Position numbers and translations under genes: made by a program
Shown here: piece after piece, positions 1 to 5,081 of the stretch
Position numbering within the stretch: the stretch's first letter is position 1
Layout: each line of letters opens with the position of its first letter
Origin: Anaerolineales bacterium
GTDB lineage: Bacteria > Chloroflexota > Anaerolineae > B4-G1 > DUEL01
Assembly (NCBI GenBank): GCA_015662065.1
Contig: DQUX01000081.1
Location: 1-13,421 of the forward strand
Length of the DNA: 13,421 bases
Direction: 5' to 3'
The notes under the pieces: generated by a model
What the model saw: only the letters and a program-made list of their open reading frames with translations
The model's database searches: none
What the model was told of the DNA's origin: nothing

Positions 1-36
1 CCCCAAGACGATGCCCAGCACAGCGACGCCGATCAT
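1..36 (-). CDS. Partial 12-codon frame: TadB C-terminal helix after a frameshift, or start of tadC
   Basis: The frame starts with ATG at 34-36, overlaps the tadB stop by ATGA, and runs off the left edge. It reads MIGVAVLGIVLG, which is purely hydrophobic. There are two readings. (a) It is the beginning of tadC, the second platform protein, translationally coupled to tadB, which is the usual gene order. (b) It is the displaced end of TadB. TadB-family proteins normally end with a further helix after the NPxx loop, often starting with GW and ending in a basic IRKIV-like tail. Here the tadB frame stops just after CGWI, and the -1 frame continues with exactly such a helix. One extra base between T and A in GGATATGATC would join the two frames. 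I favour (b) modestly. The base upstream of position 1 decides it. Confidence 0.5.
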   Translation of the reverse strand, partial: MIGVAVLGIVLG

Positions 37-914
37 ATCCAGCCGCAGGTGTTCTCCACTAATTGCATGATGAAACTGGGGTTGACGAGGTAGATGAAGA
101 TGGTGAGCGCTATGGGCAAGAAACTGATCAGATACCCCGACGCCCGGCCCATCGCCGTGAGGGCTCGGATCTCGCCTTGGATGCGAACCCGCTCACGGAT
201 GGTGAAACTGATAGCGTCCAGCACCTCCGCCAAGTTGCCGCCCACCTCCCGCTGGACCTTGATGGCGGTGATCATCAGGTCCAGGTCCTCGGAATCCACC
301 CGGCGAAGCATGTTGTCCAGTGCCGTCTCCACAGACAGACCCAACTGAACCTCTCTCACCACCCGGTCGAACTCCTCGGCGATGGGAGGCCCCATCTCGT
401 GAGCCACCGTCTCCATCGCCTGCAACACGCTGTAGCCGGAGCGGATGGAGTTCACCAGCAGGTTGATAGTATCCCCCAACTGTTCGTTGAAGGCCTTAAG
501 GCGTTTTCCCTGCAGGTAGCTCACGTACCACCGGGGAGCGAAGAACCCAAGCACCCCCGCCAACAGAGCCATCACCGCGTCCCGCCTCAGCACGTAGATT
601 CCCCCGCCGAAGAGGACCACGCAGACGACGGTGGCGACCAGGAACTCGGTGGCCGTCAGTTTGAGATTGGCGCGGGCCAGTTGGGTGCGGATGTTCTCGG
701 CGAACCCCCTCCGCGCCAGCGCCTTATCCACCCGCTCCGCCAGCGGCGGCGCTCGCTCGACGGGGACATCCACCGAGAGGGCCACCCCGCTCTCGGTGTA
801 CCGATCCAGCCGCTCCTTCACCTCATCCCGTCGTCGCCCAAGCAAAGCGATCGCCGCAAACGTGATCACCCCACCCACGAGGACGACGATCAACACGATC
901 AAGAGGACATCCAT
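33..914 (-). CDS. tadB: TadB-like inner-membrane platform protein of the Tad pilus (T2SSF domain), possibly shortened at its C-terminus
   Basis: This is a polytopic membrane protein that, with TadC, forms the platform on which the CpaF ATPase drives fibre assembly. It has 293 residues. There is an N-terminal helix (about 4-24), a cytoplasmic stretch rich in charged residues (27-88), two helices (about 91-108 and 113-130), a T2SSF domain (about 143-250) and a C-terminal helix (about 258-279). Family-typical motifs include IRSGYSVLQAMETV (157-170) and QREVGGNLAEVLDAI (221-235). The start ATG (912-914) is preceded by GAGAGG at a workable distance and lies 21 nt after the cpaF stop. After the NPSF loop (278-281) the protein ends at CGWI, where relatives usually have one more helix; the missing helix appears in the -1 frame (1-36). 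TadB fits better than TadC because it is adjacent to cpaF and has the N-terminal helix plus linker. Confidence 0.9.
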   Translation of the reverse strand: MDVLLIVLIVVLVGGVITFAAIALLGRRRDEVKERLDRYTESGVALSVDVPVERAPPLAERVDKALARRGFAENIRTQLARANLKLTATEFLVATVVCVVLFGGGIYVLRRDAVMALLAGVLGFFAPRWYVSYLQGKRLKAFNEQLGDTINLLVNSIRSGYSVLQAMETVAHEMGPPIAEEFDRVVREVQLGLSVETALDNMLRRVDSEDLDLMITAIKVQREVGGNLAEVLDAISFTIRERVRIQGEIRALTAMGRASGYLISFLPIALTIFIYLVNPSFIMQLVENTCGWI

Positions 915-935
915 CTCACAACCTCTCAGATACCG

Positions 936-2309
936 CTACAGCCGCCTCCGATCCCCCATCCCGAAAATCGTCGGCGGCAGGTGAATGCCGGCAGCCTCGA
1001 TCTTCCCCATAAACTTGGGGCGGATGCCGGTCGGGCGGAGCCGGCCGATCACCCTCCCCTCCTCGTAGCCGGCCAGTTCGAACTTGAAGATCTCCGCCAT
1101 CACAACGATATCCCCCTCCATACCCTCCACCTCGCTGATGCTGACCACCCTGCGGGTGCCATCCCGCATCCGCTCCAACTGGACGATGAGGTCTAGAGCG
1201 GCGGCGATCTGCTCCCGGATAGCCCGGTGCGGGAGCTCCATCCCGGCCATCAGGACCATGTTCTCCAGGCGGGCCAGGGCATCCCGGGGACTGTTGGCGT
1301 GAATGGTCGTCATCGAGCCCTCGTGACCGGTGTTCATCGCCTGGAGCATATCAAAAGCCTCTGCACTCCGACACTCGCCGACGATGATCCGATCGGGGCG
1401 CATCCGCAGGGAGTTGATCACCAGGTCGCGGATGGTCACCTCCCCCCGCCCCTCGATGTTGGGTGGGCGGGATTCCAGGGTGACGACGTGCTCCTGCTGT
1501 AACTGCAACTCCGCCGCGTTCTCGATGGTGATGATCCGCTCGTTGTTGGGAATGTAGCCGGAAAGGATGTTCAGGAAGGTCGTCTTGCCGGTGCCGGTCC
1601 CTCCAGAGACCAGGATGTTGAGCTTGGCCCGGACGCAGGCCTTGAGGAACTCGACCGCCTCCGGGGTGATAGAACCCAGTTCGATCAGCCGCTCGGCGGT
1701 GAGGGGGATCTTGTAGAACTTTCGGATGGTCAATACCGGGCCGACCAGGGAGAGAGGCGGGATGATGGCGTTGACCCGGGAGCCATCCTGCAGACGCGCG
1801 TCCTGGTAGGGAACGCTCTCGTCGATGCGCCGCCCCAGCGGGGCGACGATCCGCTCGATGATCCGCATCAGGTGCTCCTCCGACTCGAAGGCGGCATTGA
1901 CCCGCTCGATCCGGCCGTCCCGCTCCACATAGATGTTCCTGGGGCCGTTGACCATGATCTCCGTCACCGTGGCGTCGGCCAGGAACGGCTCCAGGGGGCC
2001 CAGCCCCAGGATCTCCGCGACGATCTGCTCGAACAGCCGCTCCCGCTCGGCCCGGCTCAGGACGATGTGCTCCTCGGCCAGGATGGACTCAAACATCTCC
2101 CGGATAGTCCGCCGCACCTCATCCTGCTTGGTGACGTCCATCGTGGGGTCAAGCTCGTCGATCAGCTTGTTCTGAATCCGGGTCTTCAGGTCCCGGTAGG
2201 CATCCCGCACTGGCGAAGGCGCGGAGCGATGCACCCGCCTCTCCGGCGGAGCGGTCCCCGCTGGTTGTCGCTGCCGCTGGCCTTTCTCAATCCTTCTCAA
2301 GAGCGACAT
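936..2309 (-). CDS. cpaF: CpaF/TadA-family secretion ATPase of the Tad pilus
   Basis: This cytoplasmic hexameric ATPase of the GspE/VirB11 superfamily powers pilin assembly on the TadB/TadC platform. It has 457 residues, normal for the family. An N-terminal basic linker (1-40) precedes a helical region (about 45-110) containing the LGLGPLEPFL motif, then the N-terminal sensor domain with IMVNGPRNIYVER (118-130). Next come Walker A SGGTGTGKTT (235-244), the Asp box TIENAAELQL (261-270), LRMRPDRIIVGE as atypical Walker B (301-312), and the His box AMNTGHEGSMTTIHANS (324-340). The Asp box carries Asn264 where most relatives have Asp. I chose ATG at 2309 over the GTG 18 nt upstream because a GGAGGAGGG Shine-Dalgarno sequence lies directly before it and would be coded over by the longer form. 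It lies 35 nt after cpaE. Confidence 0.96.
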   Translation of the reverse strand: MSLLRRIEKGQRQRQPAGTAPPERRVHRSAPSPVRDAYRDLKTRIQNKLIDELDPTMDVTKQDEVRRTIREMFESILAEEHIVLSRAERERLFEQIVAEILGLGPLEPFLADATVTEIMVNGPRNIYVERDGRIERVNAAFESEEHLMRIIERIVAPLGRRIDESVPYQDARLQDGSRVNAIIPPLSLVGPVLTIRKFYKIPLTAERLIELGSITPEAVEFLKACVRAKLNILVSGGTGTGKTTFLNILSGYIPNNERIITIENAAELQLQQEHVVTLESRPPNIEGRGEVTIRDLVINSLRMRPDRIIVGECRSAEAFDMLQAMNTGHEGSMTTIHANSPRDALARLENMVLMAGMELPHRAIREQIAAALDLIVQLERMRDGTRRVVSISEVEGMEGDIVVMAEIFKFELAGYEEGRVIGRLRPTGIRPKFMGKIEAAGIHLPPTIFGMGDRRRL

Positions 2310-2311
2310 AT

Positions 2312-2320
2312 CCCTCCTCC
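2312..2320 (-). promoter_or_regulatory. Ribosome binding site of cpaF
   Basis: GGAGGAGGG lies 2 nt before the ATG at 2309; the upstream GGAGG half has the better spacing, 6 nt or so. It excludes the longer GTG start at 2327, which would translate through this site as RGRRD. Confidence 0.8.
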
Positions 2321-2344
2321 CTCTCACCTACTCCCCACTATCCG

Positions 2345-3661
2345 TCAGGAACCAAAGATACGCCCCAGCATACGCCGGCTGGTCTCCGCAGAGGCCCATT
2401 CCTCCACCACCTCTTCCTCCTCGCCGCTCTCCAGTTCCTCCAGCCTCTCCGACACCGTCTTCGCCAACCGCGCGAAAGCCTGGGCGATGGGTCTCCCGGC
2501 CCCCTCGGTGACCACAGGGATGCCCCGATTGGCAGACATCGCACCGGCCCGCTCATCGTAGGGGATATGAGCGATGGACGGCATCAGGGCCCGCTCGATC
2601 TGATCCAGGCGGATACCGGTGGGCCGGTCGGCGTGGTTGATGACCAGGGCCAGTTTGTCCATCGGGTAACCCAGGCGGCCCGCCAGGTCCATAAACTGGC
2701 GAACGTCTTTGATCGCCGGGATATGAGGGGTGATGACCAGCAGGATCAGCACCGCCTCGTCCAGCAACGTCAGGGTGACCTCATCCACCCACCCCCAGGT
2801 GTCGGCAACCACCACGTCGAACTCCCGCAGCATCTGCCGGAGAATCGCCCGCATCTTCCGACCACCCCCGCCCCCCGTTCCAGTGTCGTCCACCAGCAGG
2901 GGCTCCGCCGCCTCCGGGTGGGGCGGGGCCAGCAGGGCCTTCAGGCCGGAGGGATGGGGGGTGAGCACAGCGGTCAGCATATCGGCATCCAGGTCGTCGA
3001 TCTGAGGGGCCAGGTCGGCGACGCTCCGGCTGGGCTGGAGATTGAGCATAACCCCCACATCACCGAACTGGAGGTTGCCATCCAAGATGGCGACCTTCCG
3101 GCTGCCCCCCAGCCTGTCCTGGAGGGTCACGGCCAGGTTGACCGCCACGGTGGTACAGCCGACCCCTCCCTTGGGAGCGAAGACGGCGACCAGGTGCCCC
3201 TGCCGGGCGGGCTCCCGCCCTCCCGGCCCCATAACAGCGCTCGGCGGCGGGGCAATGCGGGCCGCCTGCGCCTTCCCGATCTCATAGACGCGGCGGATCG
3301 TGCTCATCAACTCGTCGCCGCTGGGCGGCTTGACCAGGAAATCCCGCGCTCCCGCCGCCATCGCGCGGCGCATATAGCCGGTCTCTCCCTGCACCGACAG
3401 GATGACGATCTGCGCCGTCGGCACCTCCCGCACAATGTGCTCGGTGGCGGTGATGCCATCTATTCCGGGCAGGTTGATGTCCATCAGGACGACATGCGGC
3501 TGGGTCTCCTTCGCCAGCTCCACCCCTTCCTCCCCGGTGGCAGCCGCGCCCACCACCTCGATGTCGGGGTCGAAGGAGAGCAGCTTGCGCAGATTCTCCC
3601 TCGTCTCGGCGACGTCGTCGACGATCAGAACTCGGATTCTATCGTGAATCTCCACATCCAT
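2345..3661 (-). CDS. cpaE: CpaE/TadZ-like protein: receiver domain fused to a ParA/MinD-type ATPase
   Basis: TadZ/CpaE proteins locate the Tad machine at a cell site. This one has 438 residues. Residues 9-125 form a response-regulator receiver with the acidic pair D15/D16, phosphoacceptor D61 in VVLMDINLPGIDG, S89 and K111, so phosphorylation looks possible. A linker (130-155) leads to a ParA-like domain (156-405). Its P-loop KGGVGCTT (164-171) keeps the first, deviant lysine K164 but has Cys169 where ParA has the second lysine. LDGNLQFGD (193-201) follows, and FDVVVADTWGW (281-291) is the Walker B region. A Gly run (262-267) interrupts the segment before it. The tail is acidic (409-420). ATG 3661 is immediately next to AGAGG (3662-3666), so GTG at codon 3 (3655) is a plausible alternative start. 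The gene begins 9 nt after the cpaB stop, in one operon. Confidence 0.94.
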   Translation of the reverse strand: MDVEIHDRIRVLIVDDVAETRENLRKLLSFDPDIEVVGAAATGEEGVELAKETQPHVVLMDINLPGIDGITATEHIVREVPTAQIVILSVQGETGYMRRAMAAGARDFLVKPPSGDELMSTIRRVYEIGKAQAARIAPPPSAVMGPGGREPARQGHLVAVFAPKGGVGCTTVAVNLAVTLQDRLGGSRKVAILDGNLQFGDVGVMLNLQPSRSVADLAPQIDDLDADMLTAVLTPHPSGLKALLAPPHPEAAEPLLVDDTGTGGGGGRKMRAILRQMLREFDVVVADTWGWVDEVTLTLLDEAVLILLVITPHIPAIKDVRQFMDLAGRLGYPMDKLALVINHADRPTGIRLDQIERALMPSIAHIPYDERAGAMSANRGIPVVTEGAGRPIAQAFARLAKTVSERLEELESGEEEEVVEEWASAETSRRMLGRIFGS

Positions 3662-3670
3662 CCTCTAGTA

Positions 3671-4714
3671 TCACTCGGCAGGCCGGCTGACCGCCTCGAC
3701 GCCAGCCTCAACCTCTTGCTCCAGTTGACTGGGAGTTACCGGCCCAACGCCGTAGGGAAGCTTCGGCGGGATCGCGATCCCGTAGCGCGTTATGATGTAC
3801 TCCATAGACACAGGATCAGTGGTCACGATGTCGGTATCGCCCGCCCCCCGGAGGACCAGGTCCACATCGGCCTGAAGCTCCATCAGCGCCTTGAGCACCA
3901 GCGCATCCTGCGGGTCCACGATCAGGATCACCGCCTGCGTCACTGGGGGGGGCGTCGGCTGGGCCTCCCCCTCCACCGGCTGCTGCCCCTCCTCCGCCGG
4001 CCGGACCGTCTCCCCCTCCGCCGGCTGTTCCTCGAACTTGCCCACCCCCAGCACCACCACATCCTGGATGGTCATCTGGGCCACATATCGGCTCTCGGCC
4101 GCGTCGGTCGGGTAGACCATGATAGCGTGCCCCGTGGGCAGGACCTCCATACGCCCGTAGATCCCCTGACAGGGTTCCTCCCCACCAATGCAGATATACT
4201 GGTTGGGCAGCACGCTTTGGAACTCCTCGTCCAACTGGGAGATGGTCCAGGAGACCAGGACGTCCACGTGGTCGCCCGGCTCGATGGTCCACGCCACAGC
4301 CCCCAGGAAGTCCATCGGAATGGCGTAGGCCCGCTTCCCCGGGGGGATCGTGAGGGCCGCCTCTGAACCCACCGCCCCCACCGCCGCCGGGCTTCGGGAC
4401 AGCATGCTGGGCATCAGCGGCATGCCCTGGGGGATGTCCACCCGGACGATGTAGCCCAGCACGTTCGACGGATCGGTGTAGTAGGCCCCGGGCAACCGAT
4501 CGACAGGCCAGGACTGGAGCTGGATACGCTCCTCGTTGATCGCCATCCCCCGGGTAAGGTTATTGGCGGCGATCAGTATGTCCACCGTCTGCGGCTCCTC
4601 CACCTCCGGCTCCTCCTCTGTGGACGGTCTCGGTATAAGGAAGAAGACGCCGATGGCGATCGCAATGGCGATGATGATCAGGCCGACCAGGACGAGAACC
4701 CGCCTGCTACCCAT
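3671..4714 (-). CDS. cpaB: CpaB/RcpC-like pilus assembly protein with SAF domain
   Basis: CpaB/RcpC is an envelope component of Tad systems; its SAF domain is thought to bind peptidoglycan or other glycans and, in diderms, to work with the secretin. This protein has 347 residues. One N-terminal helix (5-27) is followed by an acidic linker (31-42) and a SAF domain (about 43-106, VDILIAANNLTRGMAINEER then IPQGMPLMPSMLS). The RcpC domain comes next (about 118-290): PPGKRAYAIPMD (124-135), EPGDHVDVLVSW (145-156) and DVVVLGVG (218-225). It is interrupted by a Glu/Pro/Gln linker (226-258) and resumes with QAVILIVDPQDALVLKAL (260-277). The start at 4714 has GAGGAGG 7 nt upstream; the in-frame ATG 45 nt earlier would swallow that site. 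No CpaC secretin gene follows, unlike proteobacterial loci. It is the first gene after the promoter at 4820-4847. Confidence 0.92.
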   Translation of the reverse strand: MGSRRVLVLVGLIIIAIAIAIGVFFLIPRPSTEEEPEVEEPQTVDILIAANNLTRGMAINEERIQLQSWPVDRLPGAYYTDPSNVLGYIVRVDIPQGMPLMPSMLSRSPAAVGAVGSEAALTIPPGKRAYAIPMDFLGAVAWTIEPGDHVDVLVSWTISQLDEEFQSVLPNQYICIGGEEPCQGIYGRMEVLPTGHAIMVYPTDAAESRYVAQMTIQDVVVLGVGKFEEQPAEGETVRPAEEGQQPVEGEAQPTPPPVTQAVILIVDPQDALVLKALMELQADVDLVLRGAGDTDIVTTDPVSMEYIITRYGIAIPPKLPYGVGPVTPSQLEQEVEAGVEAVSRPAE

Positions 4715-4721
4715 TTGGCTG

Positions 4722-4728
4722 CCTCCTC
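4722..4728 (-). promoter_or_regulatory. Ribosome binding site of cpaB
   Basis: GAGGAGG ends 7 nt before the ATG at 4714. It fixes the start there rather than at 4759, from where the extra residues (MYHSSSTKYVRGGSQ) do not look like part of the family. Confidence 0.85.
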
Positions 4729-4781
4729 GAACGTATTTTGTGGAGGAACTGTGATACAAACCTGTGCCGAGCGCGCTTTCA

Positions 4782-4847
4782 CCCAGAGGTCAATATCCCG
4801 TCAAACCCCTGCTTAATCAATGATAGCGACTTCTGCCCAGATGTCAA
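4782..4847 (-). repeat. Direct repeat TTGACMTCTGGG spanning promoter and leader
   Basis: TTGACATCTGGG (4836-4847, containing the -35 box) recurs as TTGACCTCTGGG (4782-4793), with 11 of 12 positions identical and 54 bp between start points. Partial similarity continues (CAGAAGTCGC versus TGAAAGCGCGC). The second copy lacks a matching -10 box, so it is not simply a second promoter. The pair could be an operator for a regulator binding at two sites; that is inference. Confidence 0.45.
4820..4847 (-). promoter_or_regulatory. Sigma70-type promoter for the cpaB-cpaE-cpaF-tadB block
   Basis: On the minus strand a perfect -35 hexamer TTGACA (4842-4847) is followed after 16 bp by TATCAT (4820-4825), five of six matches to the -10 consensus. 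Transcription would begin near 4813, giving a leader of about 100 nt before cpaB. An AT-rich stretch (ATTGATTAA) follows the -10, unusual in this GC-rich window. The promoter implies that the machine genes can be expressed separately from the surface-protein genes upstream. Confidence 0.7.
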
Positions 4848-4868
4848 GGCCCTCCACGCTCCGGCTAG

Positions 4869-4939
4869 GGCGATCCCATTTTCTGGGTAGCGCCGGAATC
4901 CCATTCCGGCGCGCCCGCGAATAGGGAGGCGATCCCATT
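4869..4939. repeat. Three copies of ATCCCATT in the intergenic repeat region
   Basis: ATCCCATT occurs at 4873-4880, 4898-4905 and 4932-4939. The first and third copies share the longer GGCGATCCCATT (4869-4880 and 4928-4939). The middle copy forms the loop and inner stem of the hairpin at 4890-4912. A further short repeat, ACAAGGACG, lies at 4945-4953 and 4970-4978. The pattern looks like a dispersed intergenic repeat family rather than coding sequence. Confidence 0.6.
4890..4912. repeat. Perfect 10-bp hairpin, 3-nt loop
   Basis: GCGCCGGAAT (4890-4899) and ATTCCGGCGC (4903-4912) are exact reverse complements around the loop CCC. No T-run follows on either strand, which argues against an intrinsic terminator. 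A REP-like palindromic unit is a better description. Confidence 0.75.
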
Positions 4940-4972
4940 CTCCACAAGGACGATCTCGCGAGGGAGAGGACA

Positions 4973-5016
4973 AGGACGCAGGGAAGCACGCCCTTCGGGC
5001 CTCCGCCCTGCGTCCT
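4973..5016. repeat. Perfect 11-bp inverted repeat with nested hairpin, possible weak terminator
   Basis: AGGACGCAGGG (4973-4983) pairs exactly with CCCTGCGTCCT (5006-5016). The 22-nt loop contains a nested hairpin GCCC-TTC-GGGC (4990-5000). It lies 66 to 109 nt beyond the stop of the VWA gene. On the minus strand the sequence after it is TGTCCTCTCCC, pyrimidine-rich but not a T-run. It could slow or end transcription of the upstream block, protect its 3' end, or simply be part of the repeat element. Confidence 0.65.
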
Positions 5017-5081
5017 CCGCGGGATGGCTTTCACCGCCCGGTGGGACAACCCACGTAGCCGGGTCACACTCCCCAGAACCG

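Larger units (their letters stand above)
4715..5081. other. Non-coding interval between the two transcription blocks
   Basis: These 367 bp hold no credible gene. Short minus-strand frames are present, but they lack ribosome binding sites, overlap one another in different frames and are low in complexity. The left part (4715-4850) carries the cpaB leader and promoter. The right part (about 4861-5062) carries dense short repeats and hairpins, loosely bounded by the 7-bp inverted pair CCGGCTA (4861-4867) and TAGCCGG (5056-5062). A further small hairpin GTGGG-ACAA-CCCAC lies at 5041-5054, just past the stop of the VWA gene. No T-run follows any of the hairpins, so a classical intrinsic terminator is not evident. 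Confidence 0.8.

Noticed and set aside
63..1196. Long plus-strand open frame (377 codons) opposite tadB and cpaF
   Set aside because: It is His/Pro/Arg-rich, lies antisense to two clearly conserved genes and matches no family; such frames are expected opposite high-GC genes.
2567..4366. Plus-strand open frame of 599 codons opposite cpaE and cpaB
   Set aside because: It spans the junction of two real genes on the other strand, has shadow-like composition and shows no domain or signal peptide.
5041..5054. Hairpin just after the VWA gene as an intrinsic terminator
   Set aside because: Only 5 bp of stem and no T-run follows, so a terminator call is not supported.
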